Shown here piece after piece: positions 47,307 to 59,235 of a DNA stretch of 64,000 nt. Source of the DNA: Vermamoeba vermiformis (lineage: Eukaryota; Tubulinea; Echinamoebida); assembly GCA_045837725.1 (NCBI GenBank), contig JBEWZL010000239.1:434001-498000 (forward strand), given 5' to 3'. Numbering within the stretch: the stretch's first letter is position 1; every line of letters begins with the position of its first letter. The translations under genes and the position numbers were made by a program. The notes under the pieces are model-generated. The model did no database searches. It saw only the letters and a list, made by a program, of their open reading frames with translations, and was not told where the DNA came from.

Positions 47307-50300
47307 ATGAATTTAACATTAGAGCAACTGTCTCGCATGGAAAAAAATCGTTTGGCAGCATTGCAGAGGCGCGAAAAAAGTATGATTGATGTTCAAGTCG
47401 ATTTTACTTACCCAGATGTTCGAGATCAAGAACCTCCTGTTGATTTCCAACCGCTGCGTATGAATAGACCTCCTCCACCACGTACCTCGCCGACAAAACC
47501 AAATGCTATTGAGCCAATGATTGAACCTCAGGCGTTCAACGAAGAGTCACCGTCAAAACAACTGAGCCAAGCCATGAAACAAAGCAAAATATCGCAGTTT
47601 CTCGTCAAGACAGAACTACCGCCGCACCAGCCCATCAATATATCAAAGAGTGATCACTCGCCTAATAAAGAGATATCACCTAACAAAGTCAACCAAAAGC
47701 GTTCTTTGCCTGACGATGACCAGATCTCACCCAACAAAAAGTCCAAGACAGAAGCGCAAACCTCTCCCTCGACACCAGTCTCGAACAAATCAGCGCCATC
47801 ACAGACTCAAGTCTTCTTCTCGTTGACGAACAAGAGTCCCTCTGGTGGATCCGCCAAGAGTTTCTACGACGAGCTGCACTCCAGTGGCCACGAAGACTTC
47901 AAGCAAGTTGATTGGTCGATGGACAGTGAGCCCACGCATGACAGCGCGGATTCAGAGTGGATCAACGTCAAGTCTAAGCGGAAGTCATTGCCGAGAAGTG
48001 ATAGTGAAGACATGGCAGTGGCAGCGAGCTCGTTGAAACCAGCGATGAACAGATCCTCGAGTGCTCTGTCTGCAAACTCAGAGGACAACGAAAGCAGCAT
48101 GAAGTCATTGGTAGACACGTTTTCATTCGGCGATGACTTTGACACCGAGGACAGCAACCAGAACTCATTGCCACAAACGACGCATCAGAAACCTGAACCG
48201 AAGAAGAAAAAGAGACGGTCGTCTGCCGGTGCACCAACGATAACAAAGATGTTCTCGCAAATACCCGAAGGCTGTACTCTTATTGGAACAAGTGACGAAC
48301 TGCGAGAGTTTAGCAAGAAGTTGCAGGCAGCCGACAGAGTTTGTTGGGGAGTCACGTGGAAGAACGACACTACTAACTTCCGCATCAACAGAATGGTAAG
48401 AATAACGGTTAGTAGTAAGTATATCCCGTGTTAATTGCAAATTTTAGGGAAAGAAGGCAAACGAAGAAGACATTTTGAATGTCAACGAAGAAGTCATTGG
48501 AGTTAGCTTCTTGGTCGATAAGAAAGAAGACCTTTATTTCTTGAACTTCGAAGAGACTGGCACTGACTTCGACACGTTAAAGTGGCAAATATTGCGAGAG
48601 TTTGTAGAGTCCAAATCGACCTTGAAGGTCTGTTACAATACTCAACGCAGTCTCTTCCCTCTCTTTACACATTTTCCTTATTACGATGGTACGTCTTTAT
48701 GATTTGTTGCTCACGTTTGCTAACCATAAGTAGTTGAGCCAAGCAACCTCTTTGACCCTAAAGTGGCCAGCTGGGTCGTTGAGCCGGAGCTTGACAAACA
48801 AAACTATGACTTCCCTGAGCTCGTATTTTTCTTTCTACGGAAGATCTTGAACATCCCTGACCTCAACAGTCAACACATTCAAAAGGATCTCGTGTTATGT
48901 GACGAGCTTGCAGATCATATCAAGGGCCTATTGCAGCAACAACAATTGATGTCCGCGTTCTATCACGAAATGACCGTTGTTCCTATTATGACCCGTATGG
49001 AGATAGAGGGCATTGGGTTCGATAAGTTATTCTTGCAACAATACAGACAGAGTCTCTTGGTACGTTAAAAGTGCTACTTGGCTTGGCTAATCCGCTTGCA
49101 GAATCGATTGGATGAGTTACAACGGCAAGCTGAGGCGATAGTTGGCCACCCTGTTTCATTGATGAGTCCCAAGCAAGTGTCGGAAGTAATCTATAACGAA
49201 CTACAGCTCGTGCAAGAAGGCTCTAAGGCGAGCATGACCGCGTCCAAGAAGCAAATGTCAACGTCTGAGAAAGTGCTTAAAAGCTTAGGCGAGAAGCACG
49301 CGTTCCCAAACATTGTACGCGAGTACCGTCATATTCAGAAGCACTTGTCGAACTGGATTGACTCACTGGAGAAGTTCGTCGATGCTGTAAGTCCGTACCA
49401 CACTTGTTCTATTTCTAACAGTTGCAAGAATGATGAGCTGGGTCGCATTCACACTCACTGGATGCAAACCAATACAGCAACCGGAAGATTCGCTTCCATG
49501 GCTCCAAACCTCCAGAATTTGCCTAAGAACGCTCTATTTTTGACGTTGGATGATGACGAGGACCAAGAAGAGGGATGGCAAGATGATGAAGAGGACACTG
49601 AGGCCAAGCCCAGCGAAGGACAATCGAGTGTACACGTGAACATTAGAAACGCTTTCTGTAGCAAACCAGGGTATGTGCATCGATTTATGTCAGTATTATC
49701 TAATATTTTGCGCGCAGATATACTCTCTTGGCTGCCGATTACTCTCAGATCGAGTTTCGTATTCTCGCACACATGTCCCAAGATCGTCACTTGCTTGACT
49801 TCTTTAACAGCAATCAGGACATCCATAGTCAAATCGCTAGCCGTTGGCTCGCTAAGCCTATAGAGCAAGTCACAAAACAAGAGCGTGATTATTCTAAGCG
49901 CATCGTTTACGGCATTTTGTACGGCATGGGCGCTCCTGCTCTTGGAGGCATGTTGAAGATCTCTGTAGGTCAAGCTGAGAAGTTTATTAGCACTTTCTTG
50001 GGCAAGGTGAGTTGCTACTTTCTCGAGTTGTTACAGTTACTGACACTCGCTTAGTTCCCGAACGTTGCTCAATTCTTGGACATGACCGTCAAACGTGCAC
50101 GAAGAACTGGCGAAGTGCGAACGCTGTTGAACAGAGTCAGAAAGCTGCCTGGCATTAACAACCAAAACGTTGCGATTGCAAAGCGAGCAGAGAGACAAGC
50201 AGTCAACTCGGTGATTCAAGGGTCAGCTGCTGACTTGGTCAAGCTCGCAATGATCAAAATTGACAGTTTGATCAAGAAGAACGAGAACGGCATTGGTAAC

Positions 50301-50896
50301 AGCAGACTAATGCTTCAAATACACGACGAACTGGGTACGTTATCGACCCTTATTTGGACTTAAACTAACGGAATTGTAGTCTTCGAAGTTGAAGAGAAGT
50401 GTCTAGATCAAATGGTTGAAGTTGTCAAATCAGCCATGGAGAGCGTGTTCACGGACCTCTTAGTGCCGCTGACTGTCACAATGTACGTAGCTTACTATCG
50501 TCGTGAGGCATGCTCTAATAGTCTCCTGGTAGGTCGAGTGGCAAGCGATGGGGCGATTTGAAGTCTATCGATTTGACTGAAGTGAAGCCTATTGAGCTCG
50601 CAGCAGTGCAAAAGCCTGCAATAGCACAACTTCCAAAGCAAGAACTTGTTACGCCGAAAGTTGAGCCGGTGGCGGTAAAGGTTCAAGAGCCAATCAGGAA
50701 CGAGGTCGCCAAGCCAGCTGTTAAGGAGCAGAAGCCAGTTGTCAATCAAAGCAACCAATCAGAGCCCTCTTCGAGCCTTGGTGATGTCGAGTTAGAGTCC
50801 ATATTGTCCGAGTTCAGCGTGCCTGAAGGAGAAGACTTGCCCGATGACGCAGAATTGATGTCAATCTTTGACATGTGTAAAAATAACGGAATGTAA
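47307..50896 (+). CDS. Family-A DNA polymerase, POLN/POLQ-like, with long N- and C-terminal tails
   Basis: Eight exons: 47307-48395, about 48449-48688, 48734-49061, 49102-49670, 49720-50008, 50056-50334, 50381-50482 and 50534-50896. The first about 330 residues are disordered and Ser/Pro/Lys-rich, with repeated S-P-N-K motifs. A 3'-5' exonuclease-like domain follows (DELREFSKKLQAADRVCWGV) without the acidic metal ligands, so it is probably inactive. The polymerase domain has TATGRFASMAPNLQNLP, motif A AADYSQIEFRILAHM, O-helix RDYSKRIVYGILYGMGAPAL and motif C LMLQIHDELVFEV. A Lys/Val/Pro/Glu-rich tail follows. The O-helix and absence of exo residues favour the theta/nu class (translesion or end-joining repair); no helicase domain is present. 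Confidence 0.9.
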
Positions 50897-51038
50897 ATAG
50901 ACCCATTACAGCGATTGAAAACTTTTATTTTCGTTCTGGTTTTGTGTTGCTGCATCCCCTTTTTTGCGTCCGTTTTTGGCTGTTTGTGGTTGTTCGTTAA
51001 ATTTAGTTTTTATCATTAATTGGTTGACCACGATAGCC

Positions 51039-54000
51039 ATGTTTAATTTGCGCCTATTACAAGAGATTCGTGGTCAAATCCCACTCCCAAAGGGTCAATC
51101 CCTCACGCACTTCGTCTCAGATTCAGAAACTGGACGAATTTATTGCTTAACAAGCAAATATGAAGTTATTGCATACGACCCATTAAAGAATACGGTAAGT
51201 AATGATTGATAATTTAATTTTGAGATCGGGTTATAAAATATACAGACAGTCTAAATTACTTTAATTAAACTAGAATAAATATAACTAATCTCTAAAAATT
51301 ATTATATAAATTATTGGCGCAAACGAAGACTAGATCGCCCTTTTGAGTTTCTGCTATTTTTCTCAACACGAATTATTATCGACCCAACTAATAAATTAAT
51401 TTTATTAATAATATGTAATTGGTTGTTTATTTTACTTTAATTGACTCTAATTTATAATTTTTTTGCACAGATCCCGTTTACATATTCAGTCAAATCGTTG
51501 ATTAAAGACGAGCCCAATGTCGTTGCATTTGCCTATGTACCTGATACACAGTCCGTATGTCTTGCAACTCGCGATGGTGATATCATTACTGTCGAAGTCG
51601 AGACTGGCAAGGTAAGTCTGCACGATCGGATCGAACTCTACAGGCGTAGAAATTAACGCAATATTTGCTTTAGATGGAATGCGTTGGTAGCATTGACACT
51701 GGCATCACGGCCATGTCGTGGAGTCCTGACTGTGAGATTGTTATCTTTACTACCGGTGAAGGCAATTTGTTGCTGATGACGCAAGATTGGGAGGTCATTA
51801 CTGAAGTGTCGCTCGTGCCTGACAACGAGGACAACAAAATTAAGTTAGACGCGACAGTCTTGCCTCGTGTTACTTGGCGTGGCGACGGAAATTTCTTTGC
51901 TATCAGCACCAACGAGAACGGAAAGATCAAACATCGCGTGTGGGAGCGATCGTGCCAAGTCAACTCTAACAGCGAGGCCATCAAGGATCAGTCATCTATT
52001 TTGGCATGGAAGTACGTATTATGATAATAGGACTCGGCCTTAATTAAAATATGTCGATAGAGCTAATAACTAATTTGATGTTTTGAATAGGCCATCAGGA
52101 GAACTCATTGCCTCCGTGCAAGTTCACCCGACTAAAAAAGATATTATTTTCTTCGAACGAAACGGCCTTCGCCACGGTGAATTCACATTGAAAGACAATC
52201 ACGATGTGATAGATGTCCAATGGAACGCTGATTCTGACACCCTCGCTATTCTGATGTTCGACAAAGAGAAGAATTCGTCTGTGGTTCAATTGTGGACTGC
52301 TAAGAACTATTACTGGTACTTGAAACAAGAATACATTTATCAAACCCGCGTGGCTGACATCAAATGGGACGCTGAGCGTGGTCTCGTGTTACACGTCACA
52401 ACTGTTGGTAAGTCTAACATAACCATATCAGGCATATTACCTTTTTTGGTCATTAGCTGATGACTTCGGCATTTGTCTTACTGTTTGAGTGACGACAAAA
52501 AACGAGCTACCTTAAACTAATCACTGAAAATAATGACCAATATTTTTTAATATCAATATTTTATTTCGTTATTTCCCTATTCTAACGGTGCTTATTAGAG
52601 GGTCACTATCACATGTACAAATTAATCCGTGAAGTTGATCGCCATGACGGTGTTTTCCCACAAAACGAAAATTACGTCGCAGTGATTGACGGCGCCAATG
52701 TTTATTTGACACCTATGCGACGTGTCACCACACCTCCGCCTCAATATTCCTCCAAGATTACTGTCACTGACGGCAAGGTCAACGCGGTTGCTTTCTGTCA
52801 CGGCAGCAATGATTTGTTGGTTTTAACTTCACACAACGTGTTGCACGGATACAAACTGAATGATTTCAACGACTTTGTGCTCGGTCAACGCGATGCCAAT
52901 AACAGACCAATCCCGCCCGTGTACTCCAAGCCTCACACTCACTTGGGCTCAATGAGGTACGGTTACTCTATTATTTAATGATTCAGCAATATTGAATCGT
53001 GAATCTAGCCTTGACCCTGGCATGGCTTTGCGTCAAATCGCATGGTTAAATGCTGACACGTGGGCTGGTCTCGAGGCCAATTTGAGTCCCGCACCGTGCT
53101 CAGTGGTGTGCGGCAATGTTGACTGGGGTGTCTCTAGCCCTCCCAACAACGTTGAACTTCCCTCACGTGGTCTCAGATTCATCGCCCCTCAGCGCCCTGG
53201 CCTCACTCCTGCTGTTGAGTGCGAAGACGGCAACGTGTTCAAGTTCGAGTCGAGTAAGTGACACGTGTCACATTTGACACTTGCACCTTTGCTAACAGTT
53301 GTTTTCTAGCACACTTTTCGGCAGAAGACTTTGGCATGGCGCACATTCCCACCGTCAAGTTCCCTACAGCCTGTGCGTGGGTCAGCTCAGCCATCATGGG
53401 CGGCGAAGAAGTTTTCATTGGTCTTAGTGAGCGAAACAAGCTTTATGTCAACACCGTCACTGTCTCCAGCGAGTGCAATTCATTCGCCCTTCACAGCAAC
53501 TACGTCTTGTTCACCACTTTGAGTCACGTGCTTCGCTTCATGAACCTTCAGCGCACGGTCCAAGGTAAGTCTAATGTCGTTGTAGGTGATATCCTAATAT
53601 CTCGTAGAAAACGTGGCTGTATTTGGCATTACCCGCCAGTACGATGATTCCCTGCGCGAGGTTGAGAACGGCGCTCAAATCGTCAGTGTCGTTCCTTTGG
53701 GCACTAAAGTTACTTTGCAAATGCCTCGTGGCAACTTGGAAGCCATTGAGCCACGTGCTTTGATGGTGTATTACATTCGTCAGTTGTTGGCGGATTACCA
53801 GTACGGCCAAGCTTTCACCATGATGCGCCGTCACCGCATTGATTTGAACTTTTTCTACGACAACAATCCTCGTGTCTTCTTGGACCATTTGAAGGACTTT
53901 GTGGAACAAGTGGACAACGTCGAGTACCTCAACTTATTCATCTCAGCCTTGCGCGACGAAGATGTCACCAAGACCATTTTCATTGACCCGTGGTTCAAGC

Positions 54001-56037
54001 CTGAGCAAGCCTCGGCCCCTGCACTAGCCGTGGCCCCTGCTGCCCCTGCAGTCGCTACCACTGTTGCTGGAATCACTGGCCCAATCCCTGCTGCTTCACA
54101 GATCCGATTGCCGCAACTGTCAGCTGAACCACCACAGAACAAGATCAATTTGATTTGCAACGCGTTGCGAGATGTGTTCCAAACACTCAACCCGAACAAG
54201 TACTTGTTGCCTATTTTGACCACTTACGTCACCAAGAACCCTCAAGAAATTGAAGCGGCGCTCAAGTTGGTCCAAGGCTTGAAGAGTACGTTATAGCAAT
54301 AATAGTTATTTTACAGTATTGACGATGAGCAGATGCTGGAAATGAAGGCAACTCCGATGCATTGACAGCTGAAAAGGCCTTGAAGTATTTGATCTTTTTG
54401 GTCGACGTGAACAAGTTGTACGACATTGCCCTCGGCATGTACGACTTTGACTTGGTGATGATGGTCGCGCAAAAGTCACAGAAGGATCCTAAAGAATATA
54501 TCCCGTTCTTGACCAAGCTCAAGAGCCAGGAAGTCAACTACCAGCGCTACAACATTGACATGACACTGGGTCGTTATGACAAGGCCTTGGGACACTTGAG
54601 CAAGGCTGGTCCTGACTACTTCAACGAGTGCGTGGAGTTGATGAAGAAATACAAATTGTACAGCAAGGCCCTTGATATCTTCAGCGACAACTCTACCAAC
54701 AACGACAACCCTCAAATGAAAGTTATTATGGACGCTTATGGCGAGAACTTGTTCGAAGAACGAAAGCTCGAAGAAGCCGCTAACAGTACGTAATTGCAAT
54801 AAGGCTCGTTGTTAGTGAAAAATATTTAATGTTTCGTGTGACAGTTTGGGCTAGCAACAAGAACTGGCAGCGTGCACTTGACGCCTACAAAGATATTCCT
54901 GATTGGCGCAATGCCCTCGTGATGGCCAAGCGACTTCAAAAGACAGCTGAAGAGATCACCGCACTGCTCAAAGACATTGCGTACAAGTACACTGAGGTCT
55001 ACAAATGGGACGACGCTGCCATTCTGTACGAGAAAGTCGGTGCTATTGAAGACGCTGTTAACTCTTACGTCTCTGGCCACTCTTGGGAAGACGCCGTGCG
55101 CTTGGTAAGTCTGACACTTTGACATCTTGACACGTGTCAAACTAAGATCTAACCCATCAATTAACAGAGCGTTCTTGACGATCACGAAGAGTGGATTGAA
55201 GAGAAGGTCAAGCCTGCTTTGTTGTTGACAGCTGAACGATTGAAGGAAGGTCTTGAGAAGTCCTTGAAAAAGATCACAAAGCGCTACAACAGATTGATCG
55301 AGCTCCGATACGAAAAGATGACTCAGCCTCGCGTTGAAGAAGATCCGACCAACCTTGAAGAGAGCATGTCTGTCTACTCGTCTGAAGCCTCTAGCATGGC
55401 CTCGGGCTACTCTTCCATTTCATCAACCTCTAGCCGTCTGTCTACAACCTCGTCTCAAATGTCACGCGGATCCAAGTACGTCATCCCCAAACCCTTTTAT
55501 TATTGCTCGTACTAACGATTAGTATGTGTAGCCGAAGCAACAGATCCAAGAACAGTGCGCGCAAACAGAACAAGAAGGCTGCCCGTAAGAAAGTCAGCGG
55601 TCGTCGTGGCACACCTCACGAAGAAGAATACATTTTGCAACGCATTGGCGAACTGTTCCCGACCGAGAAGTTCCAAAGTACGTGCCACTGTCTCTATATA
55701 TTCCTGTTTTTACCTCAATACTAATTCTTGTAACCCCACAGAGGAGGTCGCTAACACCTTGAAGAACTTGGTCACATTCGGCTACAGAACTGAAGCCAAG
55801 GCCTTGCAACAGGCCATGACAACGTTTTTGACAGCTGTCCAGGCCACGCTGCCCCTGTTGAACACTCCGAGTCCCAAGACTCCGACGCAGTTGCACGAAG
55901 AAGAAGAGAAACTCGCACAACAGCTCCGCGAAGGCAAATTGACGACTGAAGCGCAATTGATCAATAAGTTGATTGCTCCTGTGAATATTCCCAAGTTTAA
56001 TGTTGAAAAAGTTGATTGGCGCGTTGATTACATTTAA
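51039..56037 (+). CDS. ELP1: Elongator complex protein 1 (IKI3/IKAP)
   Basis: The scaffold of the Elongator complex, which modifies the wobble uridine of tRNAs. About thirteen exons from [14 protein letters not shown] (51039) to TAA 56037. The N-terminal half carries two WD40-like propellers ([49 protein letters not shown]). The C-terminal half is helical and TPR-like ([45 protein letters not shown]). A Ser-rich linker then leads to the basic cluster [15 protein letters not shown], the region that binds tRNA in the family, and to the C-terminal dimerisation helices. Introns 53257-53309 and 55106-55167 contain TGACACGTGTCA palindromes. The gene is convergent with the dynamin-like gene, whose stop is about 100 bp away. 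Confidence 0.93.
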
Positions 56038-56134
56038 ACGTTCACAATAAAGCCCAATTACTGATATCACCATGGCCTGTCTCAAAAAATCGCCTCTTGA
56101 TCGATGGATATTTATTGCATCTGTATTTACGCGC

Positions 56135-58979
56135 TTATTTGTTGAATATCGAGTCAATCTTGTTATCAAGTTCGCTAATCTTTTTGACTGAAGCTTTCAA
56201 CTTCTCTTCAGCAACTTTGAGCTTTTGTTGTTCTTTAGATACGAATTGTGTGTAAGGTGCCAAGTTGTCTTGAATTCTGCGCACTCCTCGGTCCAAATCT
56301 GAACTGAAATGTGTTTGCAAAGTTTCGCGCATTCTCTTGCGCAGATTTTCAATCTCTTCGCGGAATTTTTTCTGTAGTATAACATAATTAGTTGATGACG
56401 CGAATATACTACGAAAAAAAGGTAAAAAAGCCAGATCAGAATAGGTACGAGGCATGTACAAATCATCAACAAGCAGCAAACCAACGCCGCTTATGATAAA
56501 GAGTTCTCATCATGCAAAAGACTAATGTCGTCCTTAATATCAATCACGGTACGCGTACCTTCAAGCTAGTTCGTTTGTACGGCAGAATGGCCAAACCAGT
56601 CGCAGCGATGGCACCAGCACCAACAATGCCTGTAATGTCCAACAAAGCCCAAGAAGTGAGAGCACCCTAAACAAAAAGATGGTAAGCGGCTTAATACCAG
56701 GGAGGGAAGTAAAAAAATAAAAAAAGAATTTGCGTGCACCGGGAGTCGAACCCGGGGCCTTGGCTTGGGAAGCCAAGATGTTACCGTTACACCATGCACG
56801 CGTGCGAATCATCGGTTTTGGGATCCTGCGTGACCAGGACCGATACGATTAGAGTAAAAAGTAGATTGTAAATAACCTGTGAAGCCTGGTAGCTCATTGT
56901 CAAAAAGTAACCTACAAGGCCGACGGCGCCGAGTTCCATGGCAGCTGTTTGATACACGGCTGCGGCCACTTGAGCTGTCAACTTCTTGACTTGCTTTTCT
57001 TTATCGAAGTCTTCGACGACACGCTTCGAGCCTTGGCCCATGCCTACTCGTGTATTAGTATGACTATTGAAGTGTGGGTGGCATTGCTATTACCTTGCAA
57101 CAAAGCAGATCTGTCGTAGTGGAATTGCGTGTTGATCTTGCCGACAACTTTGTCCGAGTCAAGTTGTTGCAGCTTATGAGTCACATGCTCCATAATGCGG
57201 CTCCAGAACTTGCCGTGTCGCTCCAAGTTCCAATCGATCAAATCTGAGACGTATTTCTCGACTTCAGAGCTGTCATGCGGTTAGTTTACACGTGCCTTTA
57301 GTAACCAATTGCGAGCTTACCTGAAGTTACCAACGACTTCCTTTTCAAATTCTCGCTTCACTTCATCGCCTCTCATCAAAGAGAAGATTCGTGTGATGCC
57401 AATCTTTTCGTCGAACCAAGCCTCGCCTCGTTCAGACATGCGCAACAGGACGTTATCAACGTGTTCTTGGTGGTACTTGAAATCGTAGTTCATGTCTTTC
57501 TTGAAGTCAGTCACGGTCTCTTCAATGTTCTTCAAGGTCTCCACGTCGCCTTCAATGGTCGCCACACGTGCTGCAACATCAGCGTTGTATCGCTTGACAA
57601 TGTAAGTCGCAACACCGAGCGGGTTCTTCAATTTCAAAATGGTTCTCTTCTCGGGGTCGAGAGTGTTCAAAATGTATGATTCAAGATCGCCAAATCGAGA
57701 AATTTGCCACATAGGATTTTCAGCCAACTTCTTGATACGTTCCTGTTTGACACGTGTCAGAACATTATGACATCTTAAGATTTACTTACATTAGCGTCCT
57801 TAATGTCAGCAGTGGCCTTCTTAGCACGAAGCGCCATCTTGCCGCTGACGGGGAAAATTTCTGGCTCAAAGTCAAAGAGCTGGCGTGACTGTTCGCGAAC
57901 AAAGTTTTTGACCTCTTCAAGTTGAGACTCTTCTTCGAACAAATCGATTTTTGAGAGCACAATAATCAACTTCTTCTTATACTCTTTGACTTTTTCCATA
58001 AACTGTCGTTCACTCTCGGTGAAAGCACGATCGGAACTGGTGACAAACAAGACCAAGTCTGATCGAGGCACAAAATGCTGTGTAATTTCTTGATGGCCCT
58101 TGACGACAGCGTTGGTGCCCGGAGTATCTACAAGACTGATTTGTTTGAGCCAGTCTACTGGGACATTGACAAAAACTTTGTCTTCGCCGTCCTCATCTTG
58201 GTACTTCTCGTTCACTTTGAAGGACTCGCCGTATCGCAGAATATTGATCTTAGATGTTGTAGGTGTCACGCCCTCTTGCAACCACTTGTTGCCGAGCAAA
58301 GCATTCAAAAACGAACTGAGCAAATGTTAGCGATTTGATGACGTCAACAAGGTACGTCAAATTTTTTTGTAATTGAACGAACCTTTTGCCGCTGTTGAAT
58401 TCACCGACTACGACGAGTAAAAATAAATCTTCTAATTGAATAATGCTTCGTTTGACAGTTTCAATGTCTTCTTTGGTCGCGCCAATTTCTTTGAGTGTAA
58501 TGACCAAGTCAGTCAGAAAATCTTTTTCTTCGCGGAGAACTGCTTCTTGCTTAGGCGTTAATGATTGCTTTCCTAATATGTTTTGGTCGGCTGGGACCTA
58601 CGATATTAAAGTCAGATATTTAGTCATGAAAATTTTTTGAAATTCATTTTCCTTTCAAAAAAATCTTAATGAGGAAAACTACTATAAGTAGGGTGCGTTA
58701 TATTTATGATCCTATTTATTTGTTATAAATAAATTATTTCGAAAATTATTGCGCATTAATGAAACTCACTTGATCTGCATAGCTTCTCTGGGCATTAAAA
58801 GCCTTTACTGAGTTCAATGATGTGATATTCGTAACCTTTTGGACCTTATTACGCGAGTTTAACGCAGTTGTAATAGGTCTGGTTTGTTCTCTGAACATAG
58901 AACCTGGATGTCGCTTCTGCAATCCAGAGGTCCATCTGTTTGCAGATCGCAACGATGATCGTAGCAAAGAGGTAGCCAT
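56135..58979 (-). CDS. Mitochondrially targeted FZL/bacterial-type dynamin-like GTPase
   Basis: Eight exons on the minus strand: 58979-58770, about 58599-58383, 58317-57790, 57743-57320, 57271-57093, 57045-56874, 56669-56561 and 56374-56135. The first exon (MATSLLRSSLRSANRWTSGL and on, basic and Ser-rich for about 65 residues) is a classic mitochondrial presequence. GTPase motifs: G1 VVVGEFNSGKS (split by an intron within the last codon), G2 QEGVTPTTSK, G3 DTPGTNAVVKGH, G4 LSKIDLF. Two hydrophobic segments (AVGLVGYFLTMSYQASQ and WALLDITGIVGAGAIAATG) precede a coiled coil, as in Fzo/FZL/BDLP membrane-fusing proteins. The GTPase region resembles plant FZL and bacterial dynamin-like proteins more than animal mitofusin. 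One intron holds a tRNA gene. Confidence 0.85.
56731..56801 (-). tRNA. tRNA-Gly (anticodon CCC), inside an intron of the dynamin-like GTPase gene
   Basis: Reading the minus strand: acceptor stem GCGTGCA pairs perfectly with TGCACGC. A-box TGGTGTAACGG; anticodon arm TTGGC-TTCCCAA-GCCAA gives anticodon CCC; T-arm CCCGGGTTCGACTCCCGG is perfect; discriminator base A. Length 71 with no intron. It lies wholly within the intron 56873-56670, on the same strand as the host gene. CCA is not encoded, as expected for a eukaryotic nuclear tRNA gene. Confidence 0.96.
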
Positions 58980-59235
58980 GATCGAGGTATGCTTGTATAG
59001 TTGATTAATAATTAAAACTAAAGAAACTGAAATTGGTTTTCACGGGCAGAATGGTGAATTTCCAAACAGAGCTCTTTTCGCAAATTTTTAGTAGTTTTAT
59101 TGTTCACTTACATAGAGACAGAGCAAGGTGCTTCTGTTATTTTAGAGAAGCATATTATATAGCCCTCATAACTTGCTTTGAAGCAAAGATCACTCATTCA
59201 ATTTACGTAAAATAATAATTAGTTTCATTTGCATA
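58980..59235. promoter_or_regulatory. Divergent promoter of the dynamin-like GTPase and the next gene
   Basis: 256 bp between two divergent start codons; it must contain both promoters. No TATA box or recognisable site was seen. Confidence 0.45.

Noticed and set aside
49455-49973. 172-codon minus-strand frame
   Set aside because: Antisense of the DNA polymerase catalytic exons.
47307-50896. DNA polymerase as a plasmid-, phage- or virus-derived gene
   Set aside because: Eight spliceosomal introns, host-like composition and POLN/POLQ-like motifs indicate a host repair polymerase.
55594-56169. 191-codon minus-strand frame
   Set aside because: Antisense of the ELP1 C-terminal exons, whose plus-strand reading matches ELP1.
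56561-56812. Minus-strand frames running through the tRNA gene
   Set aside because: They read through the tRNA and an intron; the sequence is explained by tRNA-Gly and flanking splice sites.
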